A model generated the notes under the pieces. That model was not told the origin of the DNA. It did not search any database and saw only the letters and a list, made by a program, of their open reading frames with translations. A stretch of DNA of 64,000 nucleotides, taken from Limonium bicolor (Eukaryota; Streptophyta; Magnoliopsida; Caryophyllales; Plumbaginaceae). The translations under genes were made by a program, and so were the position numbers. Numbering within the stretch: position 1 is the stretch's first letter; each line of letters begins with the position of its first letter. Shown one piece after another: positions 1-11,814 of the stretch. The stretch is taken from contig CM041779.1 of assembly GCA_023374045.1 (NCBI GenBank), positions 265,494,131-265,558,130 of the forward strand, given 5' to 3'.

Positions 1-796
1 CTTCGGACTTGTAGCCTAGGGCCGGTTGCCGGCTCAGCTACGCTGGACTCCCGTCCAGGGTAGGTGGCATTAAGATGGTGCGGTAGGATCACCTAAATCC
101 TAGGTTTGAGATTAAGCTACAACCATTTCCTTTCTAGGAACGGTTTGTATACTGAGGTTAAGTTAAGGTTGAGATTGAGGTAAGATAAGGCACTGAGGTT
201 AAGGAAATCAGAACTAAGGAGGGGGTTACTAACCCGCTTGATAAGGGAACGCTTGTGTCGTTCATTGTGTATGAACTATGTATGTTCATCTGTGGAGTGT
301 TGTTTATTGCACTTCGTATCATGCTTGTGTACTTAATCAATTTCCATGCTATCGACAATTAGTCGTCGTAGCCCCGTTAGCTTGGGGCCATGAGAGGGAG
401 TACCAGCATTCGTGTTGACCCCCTTTGGGGGCTGTTTTTACACTTGCAGGTAAGAGGCCCATGAAGTCGCACCACGAGAGTAGGAGCGGCTAGACTTAGG
501 ATGGGTTGTTTATTTTTGAGTACGGGTTGCGCTTGTGCTCCCGTCTGTTTATATTGGAACTATTGTAAGTTTATGGCTTTGACTTAGATACTTAAACTCG
601 GTTGGTTGGTGGCATTTTGGGTGGTGATGTTTTGGTCGGTTGTTTACATTGGATAAGTGTTGTAATATTATAAGGCCGGTATGTTCTAACGATCAGACCG
701 TGGCAAGGTCCAGGTGTTTGTTATTTCCGCTGCGATGAATTCGATTAAGTGTTAAGTTTTGCGATAACCACGATTGGCTTTGGACGGGGTGTTACA
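1..796 (+). mobile_element. Element A: 3' end of a gypsy-type LTR
   Basis: The stretch ends in ...CGGGGTGTTACA, the same terminus as the LTRs of elements B and I. It contains the same internal landmarks in the same order: a C5/G5 hairpin followed by a T-rich run and CAGGTA near 419-452, then a CAGACCG motif near 694. No primer-binding site follows position 796, so this is the end of a 3' LTR. The next bases belong to the internal region of element B, into which A was inserted. The start lies outside the window. No ORF in it resembles a known protein. Confidence 0.7.
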
Positions 797-2660
797 GATC
801 ATCTAAGGTACCGAAGGATACCGTTCATCCCCGAAGGAAAATACCAAACCGGTTAAAACCATAAGAGAAGTATCCATAGTCTACCCTGAGAACGGGAGAC
901 GTATAATCCCAAACGGGACAATCTGAAATCCAAACCGCAAAGCGGAGTAAACTGAACACACTAAAAAAACTAGCTGGATGTAATGGCACAACCAACAACA
1001 CCCAAGAGCTATTCATAAAAGGGTATCAAAGTCAACATAGTTGAACGAAGTGTCGTGATAAGAGCACCAGAGCTATAACGAACACTTGGTTAGAACACCG
1101 AAGGGATTCCACTTACCAGGGAATACCTTAAATTAATAAATGGTACCGATCAATACCAAGATACTTAAGGGGGGCATCCAACGGACGAAAGCGTGATGCA
1201 CTGATCCTATCAAGGAGCCCAATAATACCTCCAAGCCATTTTATAGCATACGGAGAAGCGATGTGGGTGAACAGCCTAAGACGAGCAAAGCTCTAGGCAG
1301 CGTGGCTAGTGAGCCAGGAACCCATTACAACACAAAATTCAACGGTTGCAAAACCATTGTGAATCATAGGAAGAGTTGCCAAGAACAACACAAGTAATAT
1401 TGTTTAATAACCAACGAGCAAAGATACCCCTCGTTAATGTGAGACCGCGAGAGCGGTGAACACATAGTCTCAAAGAAGAGGATGTATCTCTTTTAGAACT
1501 ACTAATTTAGTGAAGCTTGAGTATATAGACATTGCCAAACAATAACTTGAATAAGACGGAACCGAAGAAAACTTTGATAGCAATTATTGAAAATCAGGGA
1601 GTAATCGGTTCAAAAGAAACACGGTAGGTGGAAACGTGAAGTATAAGTAAATAATGCTCAAGGAGCTCAGAAATATAAATGGTGAACCACGGTATAAATG
1701 GTAGTAGAACATGAGCAAAAGCTAATGAAATAGCGGATGCCATGGAAACCAATGTTGTAAACAAATACAAACATGGTGCGCAACAAGCGACCAATACATG
1801 TGAATAAATCATACAATGAGATGGAGTTGATGAGTAAAGATGGCAGACGGACCGAGAAACAAGGAAACAATATTCATTCCTATTGCTAATCTCATAAGAG
1901 ATTTACTGCCAAGTGTTTACGCTTCTGCACTCTGTAGGACTGAGTGTTTTGGTATTGCACTTGTACAGTAATGATCGAGTGGGATAGCTAGGAAGTTGGG
2001 AAGATGACAATTGTGGTATAAGGGAGAAGGAAACGTACGAAGTCATAAGGACCGAAGCATAGAAAATGCAAGGCATAATTCAGTAACCACTGACAACAGA
2101 GGAAGCACTACAACTAAGTAGTGACTTACCCTCAACCACCAATAAGTCAGAGGAAACCCAGTGAATGATGATGGGAGTATGAACAATGTGTACACTTATT
2201 CCAAAGAACTGGATAGTAAACCTATAACTCATTGAGTTCGCATACGGTAAAATAATACCACACTCGACTAATAAACCTCATTCCCAAGATAAAAAGGGAT
2301 AAAAGGATGTTGTATAACACATTAAGGATAACGAGAAGGGCAAATAAACCCTAAGTTATCAGGGTCGCGCAGCAGAAGCTAGTGGGCCCAAATTCTAAGG
2401 TTTAATATACCTTGCAAATGAGTGGATAATTATCAATGCCTTGAAGCCTTATTAGGCTAGAACCGAACCCGGTTAAGAGTTAAACAAACTCCGATGAAAA
2501 TTCTTGGTGCAGGGACTAACCAACAATATGGTTAAAACCCTTTGACCAGAATACATTGTGTAATAGACCGCATGGAAGTCAGAACACTCCATGACGGTTG
2601 AAAGCCTTAGACCAATGTCTAACATTGACACATGGTAGATTACATGGGCATAATCCCTTT

Positions 2661-2673
2661 TTAAGGGGGGTAG
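2661..2673 (+). other. Internal PPT-like copy in element B
   Basis: The motif TTAAGGGGGGTAG matches, apart from one G, the terminal polypurine tract of B at 4130. It occurs again at the equivalent place in element F (30514-30526, minus strand). An upstream imperfect hairpin around GATTA...TAATC with a TGGG loop precedes it. Confidence 0.5.
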
Positions 2674-4109
2674 GGCAAAAACCGCGAAATGTATGTTTTA
2701 CGTGATAGTGTGTAAACTACAATGCGCATAGCGCAAGAGAATTTGTTTTGAATGACTGGTACCTATGTTACATAAACATTTGTATCCACTCATTGTGTAA
2801 ACTTGAGTATTGGTGAGATTTGAAGTGGAAAGGAGTATTGATTGTGAGAGATTTGAGGTGAATGGAGTAGAGAAACTCCATGGGGAATGAGAACCCCGAT
2901 TGGTAATAGTATAGAGAAATGAGTATGTTTGAGGAAATTGATGAGTACAAATCGGTATGAAACCGATGTTGAACCTAGTGGGAAGTGAGTCCCCCAGGTA
3001 ACTTGATTGATGGTATTTGTGAATAATTTGAGGATAGAAAAAAATTTAATTGGAGTTATACATTTGAATTTATTAAGTATATTATTTGGAGATAATCAAG
3101 TAATAATTGATGAGATGGCTAGTAGGTAATAATTGATAAGATGATTAGTAAATGAGTAAAGAGTTTATAAATTGGTAAATGTATGGTTTTTTGAGCATGA
3201 CTAGAAAGATTAAGCATATAGAAAATGAAATTAATGCTTGACTATTTGATTGTGTGAATTGGGGTGGGAGGTGGAACTTAGTTTGCTAGCGATCAAGGGA
3301 AACCGAACACCAAAGTGGGGTGGATGGATAGTTCAACACCAATGCTGATCACATTGGGGTTGAATGACTCTTGAGGCTCCGTATAAGTGGCCACAAGTAA
3401 TCACACTAGTAATAGGTGAAACTAACATAATGGGAACTTGGAGATGCATTGAGTTTTCAAAATGAATTTCCAAAATGATTTTGGCAAATGATTTTCTTCA
3501 AACTTGAGGATGAGGATTGGTTTTGAAACCACTTCCACGGGCGCTAGTGGATCTTTCATGGCTAGGCACGGGTATCCGGTTGAACCATGGAGGTGAAGCT
3601 GGTTGTGAGTCGGTGGAGGTGATGAATAGTTTTGAAACCACTACAACGGACGAGCAAGAGTACTAAGTGACTTGTAGGATGTTTATAGTGTGTGTTTTGT
3701 ATTTGTCCAAGGGCCGCCGGATATGAGTAGTCTGGTCAGGGAAGAGTACCCACTTTGGAGCCTGAGTATTCTTTAGAGGTGCAAATGAATTTGATCAGAA
3801 CCAAAGGACCGTAGAGCCAGAAAGAGTAAGTGCTCAATGTCATGACGACCGTGAACCAGAGAGCGTAAGTGTTCAAATGTGACCAGTTCTTAGGGATCAC
3901 TCGATATGGGGGAGGACTTAGTGCCTAATTGTCTGCGGATGGACCCCCATTGAGAGGTTGGATAACAGATATTTTTGATTACTATGCATGCTTGACATGT
4001 TGTGTGAAGGTGTGGTACGTATTCAGTCAGTCATTAGAGTCTGACAGGTTGTAGAGAGAGTATAACCTTAGTATTGAGTACCTTGGTGACTAACAATCTT
4101 AGACTCATT

Positions 4110-4143
4110 AACTTTGTGGGCAAAGTTCTTTAAGGGGGTAGAT
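4110..4143 (+). promoter_or_regulatory. Element B terminal stem-loop and polypurine tract
   Basis: Bases 4110-4127 form a perfect 7-bp stem, AACTTTG / CAAAGTT, with loop TGGG. The purine-rich run TTAAGGGGGTAGAT follows directly (4130-4143) and abuts the LTR start TGAAATACCCC. Position and composition fit the primer for plus-strand DNA synthesis. The stem-loop is shared with other families in this window. Confidence 0.7.
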
Positions 4144-4966
4144 TGAAATACCCCGAACTTAATTAGGGTGATTAAATTACTCTAACACGATATAGAGGGC
4201 CTATTAGTGCCTAATGCATTTTGGTAAAGAGAATAAATCTAAAAGAAACAAGAAAAACGCTTAAAAAGTGAGAAACACTAAATTGAGTGTTAAGTGACCC
4301 TAGGAGGAATGCAACCTTGAAAAGGGTATTGGATGGATCTTAAAGGCTTAATAATGCCTAAATAATATATGGGAACAATTCCCGAAGAAAACGAATCCAC
4401 ATAATGTATTAAAACGCTAATAAAGCTTTAGCGCACGTCTTTCAAGAAAACCCGAAAACACAACTTTGAGTGGTCAAATGAACCCGTAAAAATTATAGTT
4501 CATCAAATAACTATAAATAAACATCAATGAAAGCATAAGAGCTATTAAAATTAAAGAAATGAGAAAATTCCGGAAAACGGGCCCGGTTAGTGAATAGTGC
4601 TAAACCGGGTAAATTAACGAGCATTTTCTATAAAAGACGAAAAACTCTCCAGCTTACATATATATGTGGGCCGGTTTTAATTAGTGAGACAGCCCTTTCT
4701 CTTTTTCCCCTCTCTTTCCTCTCTTCTTTCTTCCTAGCCGTTCTCTTTTTCTTCCCCATGGCAGCCGATTTTCTTCCTCTCCTCCCATGGCTACTTCACC
4801 TTGTAGCTCATGCCCAAGCTTCATTAAAGCTCCAATCACAAAAATAATTACATATTCTTCTTCCTTTCATCACCCTCTATCATTCTCTCTTTTCAAAATT
4901 CAAAAAGGATGAACTTCATCCATATGGGTTTTCCCCATTTGAAGAGAAAATGGCATCAATGGGTAG
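4144..4966 (+). mobile_element. Element B 3' LTR, part 1 (before insertion of C)
   Basis: The LTR begins TGAAATACCCCGAACTT directly after the PPT. It matches the reverse complement of the element F LTRs, for example 4916-4961 against about 28,355-28,410. It is interrupted at 4966 by element C; the last five bases GGTAG are C's target-site duplication. The LTR resumes at 13611-13616, giving a total of about 4.37 kb. A small ORF at 4590-4847 runs through it but matches nothing recognised. Confidence 0.85.
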
Positions 4967-5471
4967 TGTTATACCCAAAATTTTGACCCCCTGGTTAAGG
5001 TCTACAAGGTTGAGAGAGCCATCTCCATCAAACAGTAAGAGACTCCGGCCCGATCGGCGTGTTCCAGGGCCTGAGGAGCAGCTTCGTCATTGTCAGGGGC
5101 GTTTTCGTAATTTTTAAGGCTTCTGAGTTCTCTTATAGGCTTTCTCTCTCCTCCAAAGGGTGCCCAAATCAGCTCGAAATGCTTTGATATTTTAACCCAT
5201 GATGGAGGATGACATTTTAAGCATAATGGCGTTGGAATTTTGATTTTTCGAATTTCCAATAATTTTCTAGCAATTTCTGACTGAATCTGACGAGAAATTC
5301 AATTTAAAAATGCTCCAGCATTTAAAAAATTCGTTTCCACCTCAGAAAATTCATAATATCCATTCTTGACATGTGGTTAAAATTTCATAGCAAAATTCCT
5401 TTGGGAAGTTGCTTAGTTAAAATATCGAAAAATCTTACTTTTACTAGATTCTCTTTATCTTTAAGGAAGTC

Positions 5472-5478
5472 TATATAA
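5472..5478 (+). promoter_or_regulatory. TATA box in element C 5' LTR
   Basis: TATATAA lies in a TC-flanked context 505 bp from the LTR start. It is repeated exactly in the 3' LTR at 12333-12339. It is the best core-promoter candidate and would put the GTCCG array of this LTR inside the transcribed leader. Confidence 0.6.
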
Positions 5479-6061
5479 GGGGATGGGTTTTTGGATAAAA
5501 TCAGAACCTCACATACTCAAGAACCCTAGACTCTCAAAGAAGGCAGCCGTCTCTCTCTCTCCACGTTTTGAACCCCAGAGCCACAATCAAACACCGAAAT
5601 CTCACCAAAATCAACACCAAAACATATTTTTCAACTCCCACAACATCATCAATCATCAAAACCCCACAAAAACAACCACCAAAACGTGAAGAACAGCAAG
5701 AACAACCAACAACTAGAAGCTTGGTTCGAAATCCTCTCGGGTCTGCCATCAACGGAGCACTCGACGAATCCCGGTGTGAAGAATCACCGTGAATCCGAAG
5801 GTAAAACAGGTAGAAATCCCACTTTCCTAACTCTCCACGGTATTATCTGTCTAGCCTCAAAATTTGGGCTCAAACTAACCCCTCTACGCTTCTGTATTGC
5901 TGTTTGTTTAAGCTTCTGTCCAATAACTTGTTTACCAAGTTTCGCGCTTAATTCGAATTCAAATTGAGAACTTTCAATCACTAACGTCTTATAAATCTTT
6001 CAGGCTACACACCCATAAAATTTGAGCTCAAAACACCCTCGGGAACCTTCGGAAAACCCCC

Positions 6062-6318
6062 GTCCGTGGGTGGTCCTTGACCTCGGACCTGTGGTCCGGG
6101 ACCACGGACGGGTTGTCCGTGGCCACGGACACCCACGGACGGCGGCGGGATTTTAAAAATTCAAAATTTAGGTTTTTCTAATGGTGTCCGGGCCCACGGA
6201 CAGCCTGTCCGTGGCCCCGGACTTTGCAAATTTTTGTTTTCCTTCAATTTCGACTTTTCTGTATATTTAGGTTAACTGGGGTCCGTGGGTTCGGACATTA
6301 GGTCCGTGGCTACGGACG
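6062..6318. repeat. GTCCG/CGGAC inverted-repeat array, element C 5' LTR
   Basis: About a dozen GTCCG or CGGAC blocks occur here, several forming perfect palindromes such as GTCCGTGGCCACGGAC near 6117. The remaining spacer is AT-rich. The same array is at 12922-13177 in the 3' LTR. The core recurs in LTRs of unrelated elements of this window. Confidence 0.85.
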
Positions 6319-6756
6319 GAAATGAAATTTGACCTAATTCTGCCTCCGAAACCCTAGTTTAGGTAATTTTAATTTCCACTTTAATTTTCTGTCAAAAAAT
6401 GCTAAAAAAACACAAAAAAAAAACAGTAGCTCGCGCACTTAGGTTAAAACGACTCGTAATAAGCCGTAAATAAACTAAGTAGAGGAAAAACGACCTAGGA
6501 GGGGTAATGAAAGTAATTGAACCCTAATTAAGTCGAATATCAAGCCCCCGAACCCGAACTCTACCTTTCCTAATTTACTCTAGGTAAAAATTAGGTGGCG
6601 ACTCGCAATAGGTTCCAGTGAGCTAGCATAGGATTTAATAATTATTGTTATATGACATAGTTATTAACCTTAGGTTATAAGTGGACCTAAAACCCGACTA
6701 GATCCTAATCAACTTTAATCAACATAGGATAGGGTTTAAAATCGAGGCTCACAGAC

Positions 6757-6774
6757 TGGCGACTCTGCTGGGGA
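6757..6774 (+). promoter_or_regulatory. Primer-binding site, tRNA-Arg type (element C)
   Basis: TGGCGACTCTGCTGGGGA begins 4 bases after the LTR end. It is complementary to the 3' end of plant tRNA-Arg(ACG) including CCA, with one mismatch as far as I know that tRNA. This primer type is typical of Tat/Ogre elements. Confidence 0.75.
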
Positions 6775-7897
6775 CAAACTTCTTAATTTTAACTTGTTTA
6801 ATTTTAAGAAAGAGGGCTTAACTCGAAAATGTTTATTTATGGCTTTATTACTTTGTTTGTTTACTTTCGTGCGCACTTTAATTTCTGTACCTTTGCATCA
6901 TATGAGAGCGAGGGTCCACGCAAACCGATTTCACCCCGGGACCCGTTTGAGGGTCCCCTGTCAGGGACTCAACCTTTTAGGTGATGTGAATAAGCGGGGG
7001 AAAAGAGGAGGATGTCGTCTAACCACATCCCCTTAATACCTGGGCTTTAGCCCCAAGCGTTTTCTTGGCAGTGTCCTTACCTAGCCCATTGTTTGGTCAG
7101 TCAAAGACCCGGCCGTAGACGCACACCTTCAGGTGATGTGAAAAAAAAAGTGGGGAAGCCCAAAGAGAATAGCGTGCAAGCCCTATTCCTTTGTGGTAAC
7201 CTGGGCCCATGCCCCGAGCACCTCTCCGGATCGATCCATACCCGTTTTGATTAAAGCGTCTAGTGAGGACATGTTGAATTTGTGTGGGCCTTGCTTGCTT
7301 GTATGATCGGCCCACTACCCAGCCTAGAAATTGATAGGAACCTCTCCTACATCAACTCAGCCCAACCTGAATTGGCAGTTTATTGTTTGCGGCCTAGAGG
7401 TCCTGTTTGGTTTAATGTGTGAGTCATTCGGGCTTCGGCCCAAAAGCTTAGACTTAGGTGTTCTCATCTGGTCCAATTTGAATTATCCATTTTGTTACGC
7501 CCCACCTAAAGCAATCCATAAAAATCCATCAGGCCTTTCCATTTCAAGGCCCATTCTAGTCCAGGAAGACTTCTTACTCGGGTTTTGACCCACGATCCTA
7601 GACACGGGTATCATCTTCAGGGCCCAGTCATAATTACTCGGCCCAAATTCCAATTCACATCCAGAACATGGTTTAGAAATCACTTCGGCCCATTGCGCTT
7701 TACTTTTAACCCAAACACATTCTGGCCCAAGCGCCCAATTCTCAGAACATTTCAGCCTAGGCACCAGTTCACAGCTCATGAATCATTCCGGCCCATGTGC
7801 CTCTCTTCCAACTCATTTCGGGCCTCAGTGCCAACCCACAATTTTCAAAACATTCCAGCTCATGTGCAGCCCAAACAAGTCTTAGCCTAAAACTTCT
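6775..7897 (+). other. Element C 5' leader, no gene
   Basis: About 1.1 kb lies between PBS and gag. Short ORFs on both strands show no recognised protein. The segment 7560-7900 repeats GGCCCA/TGGGCC-like words (for example TTCGGCCCA, TCGGCCCAAA, GGCCCAT), giving loose 40-60 bp periodicity. A leader of this size is usual in Tat-type elements and could hold packaging signals. Confidence 0.5.
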
Positions 7898-9006
7898 TTG
7901 CGGCCCAGAATTTTTAGCTCGGGTCACTTTTGTTTTCCAACAGATAAGCCCAAATCTCAAAGAATGGGAGAGGGAGGAAATCCAATCAACATGGATGCCC
8001 AGTTAGCCGAAGAATTCAATGGGATGCTGAAAAAGATTGAGCGCATGGAGAGGGCCAACAAGCCAGCTGGTTTTGACCACTTTCCCACTGGATTATATCC
8101 CAAGGTTGATCTCCCTCCAAGGTTGAAATTGCCAACACTTCCTCTATACAAAGGTTCCTCCGACCCACAACTTCATTTGGCAATGTTCGATAGGGAAATG
8201 TCCATCCTTTCGCTAAACGACATGCAGAAGGCCAAGGTATTTGCTCACTATCTTGATGAGACCCCTCAGCATTGGTACATAACTCAAAGGATAAATACCA
8301 AGACATACGAGGAGGTCTGTGAAGCCTTTCTGCATCATTTTGAGTACGCTAGAAGTTTTGGAGTCACCAGGGCTGATCTTGCAAGCACACGACAAACAGA
8401 AGGTGAATCAATGACCGACTTCGTCAAGCGTTGGAGGATGAAGGCAGCCGCTATGCTCACAAATATGGACGAACAGGAACAAATCCGAATGGTAATCAAA
8501 AATATGCGGAAGCAATACAGTGACGAGCTGAAATTCACATACTTTCCTAGCTTCAACATGCTGATGGGACAAGTTAATGTCCTAGAAGAAATGATTCACC
8601 AAGGGGAGTTAAAACTTGGGAACTCAAAAAACACCGGGAATGGCTCGGGGACAGCAGCCTGTATCCAGAGTGGCACCCGAAAGAGAACTAGGCAGCATGA
8701 GGTAAACACCGTTCGACAGGTAAAAGGACCAGGCAAATCGTTGGGGCAGTGGAATCATCCCGAAAGAGCTCCCGTCGAAGAGAGTTCACAAACATCGGTC
8801 AGCCATTGAGCCAGGCTTTTGGAAGACTCCAGGAACGAAACATGCTGCAACCTCTCACCCCTCGACAAAGGGACCCCCAAAAAGGAAGGAATCTGAACCA
8901 GTATTGTCAGTATCACCAGCTTCCCGGTCATGACACCGACAACTGCAAAATTTTGAAGCAGCACATCCAAGATCTTATCAATCAAGGTTTTCAACTCCCC
9001 GAGTAG
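7898..9006 (+). pseudogene. Element C gag polyprotein, one frame break
   Basis: The reading frame from 7898 (more likely start ATG at 7964 or 7991) encodes a retrotransposon gag: a capsid-like core with LHLAMFDREM, AKVFAHYL, QHWY and FLHHFEYAR motifs (about residues 90-160) and a coiled C-terminal part ending in LEEMIHQGEL. The frame closes at 8809. The expected tail continues one frame back, open from 8701 to TAG at 9004-9006, and contains a CHHC finger-like motif (YCQYHQLPGHDTDNC) followed by LKQHIQDLINQG. That tail is usual for Tat/Ogre gag. The change of frame lies in the 8701-8809 overlap and could be an indel or a -1 recoding site; I see no classic slippery heptamer. No protease or RT follows. 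Confidence 0.85.
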
Positions 9007-10515
9007 GAATCCCATGTCAAGCACCATCAGAGAGTGCTATCTTCAAGTGTTTTCTCCGATTTCTTCTCTTTACTAGTCATTTTTATGTTTTTCCAATGTT
9101 TGTAGTAGTTAGTTTCCTTTATCATTTTCGGTAGTTTTCCTGAGTTTGAAATTTCCAACATTATTCTTTTTGTTGAATAAAACATAGTTCCGTTTTCATA
9201 ATTTTTATACAAAGCATCATTCGTTTATTCGAAAAAACTTAAAAAAAAGAGCACTCACGAAGTAATCGTTTTCAGACTATGCGATGGAACGGCTTGTCTC
9301 TTGTTTCTAAAAATTTGAACATGCCTAACCAAACCACCACTCACCACATAATATCCAAACAACCCACAATGAGGTTCAAGGCCCACATCTATCAAACTGT
9401 TGTCACAAACCCCAAATCAATACTGGGGGCAATCTGAGTTTAGAATCATTGTCTTCGAATCTTTTGTTTAAACGTGTGAACTAGTCTTTGAGTGAAATTC
9501 GCGAGAGTGTCTTGAGCGGAAAAACCATGAGTGAACGAGCGTGTCATTTTTACACGACTCCGGTGAGTCCACATTCAAAGGTGAGGTAAACGGTATAACT
9601 CCGACCGAAGGAGATAATTTGTAAATTTACGCTTAGACCTGTGAAAAGTAACAAAGAACGGATATACAACTATCAGGAATGACGAAGCACCTAGGTACAG
9701 CACCACATAGCCAAAAGCTTGTAAACCCTGTCATTAAACCCTAGGCACCCCCGCCGAGCCTTCATATATCCCTTTCGATTATGAACTCCACAAAATAACC
9801 CAGCCAATGATGAATGTCCGACCCGGTGACCAAAGGAGGCGAGGAGCCCGACTCTTAGATAACATTCTCATCAGTCCGAAGAAGCAAATGCCGCTATCAG
9901 CATGACAAAGTGATCCGCAAATGGTCCTAGAGTGACACAGGATCCAAAGAGCTCACATCAAAACAGCTCTCGAAGCCCAAAACCGGGAAACACAAGAACC
10001 CCGAAGGCAAAGTCAAGAAAGGATAAAGAAAAAAGGCAAACCCGAAGTGCCTCGAAGAAATCCAAATGACAAGAGAAGAGAAATGGTGTAAAGGACAACT
10101 TCAAAGTCCAAGTCCAGAAGCTAAAAAACAACGACAACATAAAGCAGCTAGACGACTTCAAGACAAGGAAGATGAATCCGAGAGAAGACGCAAGTTGCAG
10201 CTTTGGTCACCCATTCAAGCTCCACATACCTCAAATATCCCTCCATGATCCCGTCGTCTTTCATCACACCCTGTGGCCACGTTATAAGCCTCGAAGACTT
10301 CCGACTTGGTAGTTGTGTATCCAATCACGTGAAAGTAATAGATCGAATGCGTAAATTCATCAAATATCAAATTCAATGGTCTAGAAGTTGTGACCGTAAG
10401 TGAGAAACGAGTGTAAACACCAAACACGTCGAGTGTAGGTTAGGAAGCACCAAATCAGAACATAAGCCTTGGCCCTGTGAGGACGAGACTCGTTCGCACG
10501 TTTGATCAAAGAAAA
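9007..10515 (+). other. Element C 3' untranslated region, proximal part, no recognised gene
   Basis: There is no pol motif in any frame. A first PPT-like copy, TACTGGGGGCAATC, is at 9421-9434. The segment 9950-10250 is rich in lysine, arginine and glutamate codons in several frames but matches no domain I know. In complete Tat/Ogre elements pol would lie before such a region, so pol has been lost entirely. Confidence 0.55.
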
Positions 10516-10617
10516 TACTGGGGGCAATCGATCGGAGTGATCGATTGCCATGAACTTTAGCTCAGATTGTCCTAAGGAAAAATACTGGGGGCAATTGTTG
10601 GTTCCAACAATTGCCAT
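10516..10617 (+). other. Twin PPT-like motifs with perfect hairpins (element C)
   Basis: Two modules stand side by side, each beginning TACTGGG and running into a perfect inverted repeat. The first has arms GGCAATCGATC / GATCGATTGCC (11 bp, 5-nt loop, 10524-10550). The second has arms GGCAATTGTTGG / CCAACAATTGCC (12 bp, 2-nt loop, 10590-10615). The G-run plus GGCAAT matches the terminal PPT at 11815-11827. Hairpin sequences differ while pairing is perfect in both. Confidence 0.75.
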
Positions 10618-10662
10618 GATAACACCAATTGAAACCCAAAGCTTGAGCACCTCCATCCCACC

Positions 10663-10815
10663 ACAGGCACACATAAGCCCTTACCTCCACACCAAACACC
10701 TCGGGCCCACACAAGCCCTTACCCCCACACAAATTCTACTTCACCACACAGGCTCACGTAAGCCCTTACCTTCACATCATACACCACAGGCACACATATG
10801 CCCTGATCACCACTC
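10663..10815 (+). repeat. Imperfect ~40-bp tandem repeat (element C 3' UTR)
   Basis: About four degenerate copies share CACAGGCACACATAAGCCCT-like words separated by CACACC-rich spacers. They are CA-rich and non-coding. Confidence 0.6.
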
Positions 10816-10961
10816 AAAAGATCTCTGCATCAAACACCACACCCCACCGGTAGCATGTTCATCTCCTAGGAGATAAATTACAAGTCTGAAATCTTTAGTC
10901 AGGAAATGATAACTTCACTTTCTTTTTCAATAAATAGAATTTTCCTCAAACACTGCCATGT

Positions 10962-11392
10962 TTGGCACCTTCGTCAGCAATTTCTTGTCTTGAACAATTC
11001 TTCTTCAAACATCGCCATGTTTGGCATATTCCTAGCAATTTCTTGCTTTCAACAAATCTGCATCATCGCCATGTTTGGCATATTCCTAGCAATTTCTTGC
11101 TTTCAACAAATCTGCATCATCGCCATGTTTGGCATATTCCTAGCAATTTCTTGCTTTCAACAAATCTGCATCATCGCCATGTTTGGCATATTCCTAGCAA
11201 TTTCTTGCTTTCAACCAACCTACATCATCGCCATGTTTGGCATATTCCTAGCAATTTCTTGCTTTCAACAAATCTGCATCATCGCCATGTTTGGCATATC
11301 CTAGCAATTTCTTGCTTTCAACCAACCTACATCATCGCCATGTTTGGCATGTTCCTAGCAATTTCTTGCTTTCGACAAATTAGCATATCATC
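10962..11392 (+). repeat. 54-bp tandem repeat, about 7-8 copies (element C 3' UTR)
   Basis: The unit carries CGCCATGTTTGGCATATTCC and then AGCAATTTCTTGCTTTCAAC. Repeat starts at about 11013, 11067, 11121, 11175, 11229, 11283 and 11336 give a period of 54, with one shortened copy and a diverged first copy near 10959. Each copy has the short palindrome GCCATGTTTGGC. The period is a multiple of three, so long repetitive ORFs arise by chance. Tandem arrays in this position are known for Tat/Ogre elements and can seed satellites. Confidence 0.9.
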
Positions 11393-11418
11393 CCCATAGC
11401 ATCATCACCTTTTATACT

Positions 11419-11715
11419 TCAGGTTCCCGACACCTTATAATGCTCGGCGTACCCCATTCAGTCTCAGGTTCCCGACACCTTATAATGCTCGGCGTATTCC
11501 AGGTTCCCGACACCTTAGAATGCTCAGCGTACTTCATTCCTTTATAGGTAGTCAACGCCTTAGAATCGCTTGACATTACTTCATCTTTTAGGTTGTCAAC
11601 GCCTTAGAATCGCTTGACATTACTTCATCTTTCAGGTAGTCAGCGCCTTAGAAAAGCTCGACAATGCTTTGTAGCTTAGGTAGTCAGCGCCTCCGAATTG
11701 CTGGGCATCGTTAAC
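11419..11715 (+). repeat. ~35-45-bp degenerate tandem repeat (element C 3' UTR)
   Basis: Seven copies begin AGGTTCCCGACACCTTA or AGGTAGTCAGCGCCTTAG and end in GCTCGGCGTA / GCTTGACATTAC. Two subfamilies (first three, last four) are visible. Many copies contain GTC...GAC arms that can fold. Confidence 0.8.
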
Positions 11716-11814
11716 CCGGTTTCACACAACGTGGAGGATTCTGTGGAGTCCAAAATTTTGGGGCACCACTCAAGCATCAACCAGACTTTTCACATTCGTT
11801 ACAAAGTCCAGTTG

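Larger units (their letters stand above)
797..4143 (+). mobile_element. Element B internal region (3' part), non-coding LARD-like
   Basis: This stretch aligns by eye, in opposite orientation, with about 29,277-33,150 of element F and near its 5' end with about 17,940 of element D. Shared blocks include the segment around 1930-1965 (matching about 31,400-31,440) and the G-rich block at 2661 (matching 30,514). No gag or pol motif is visible on either strand and only ORFs under about 75 codons occur. Conservation among three copies without coding capacity fits a large retrotransposon derivative. Its 5' part is cut off by the insertion of element A. Confidence 0.65.
4967..6753 (+). repeat. Element C 5' LTR
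   Basis: The LTR runs from TGTTATACCC to GCTCACA. A TATA box (TATATAA, 5472-5478) places the likely transcription start near 5500. Downstream lies a CT/CA-rich leader with short spurious ORFs. The array at 6062-6318 is built from GTCCG/CGGAC inverted repeats. By eye it matches the 3' LTR (11828-13610) except for one T/C difference near 5134 and four single-base indels. Confidence 0.93.

Noticed and set aside
10962..11399. ORFs of 132 and 145 codons encoding repeated peptides
   Set aside because: They follow from a 54-bp tandem repeat whose period is a multiple of three; overlapping frames are equally open and no domain is seen.
10962..11715. CRISPR-like array
   Set aside because: Units are contiguous tandem repeats without unique spacers, in a eukaryotic retrotransposon.
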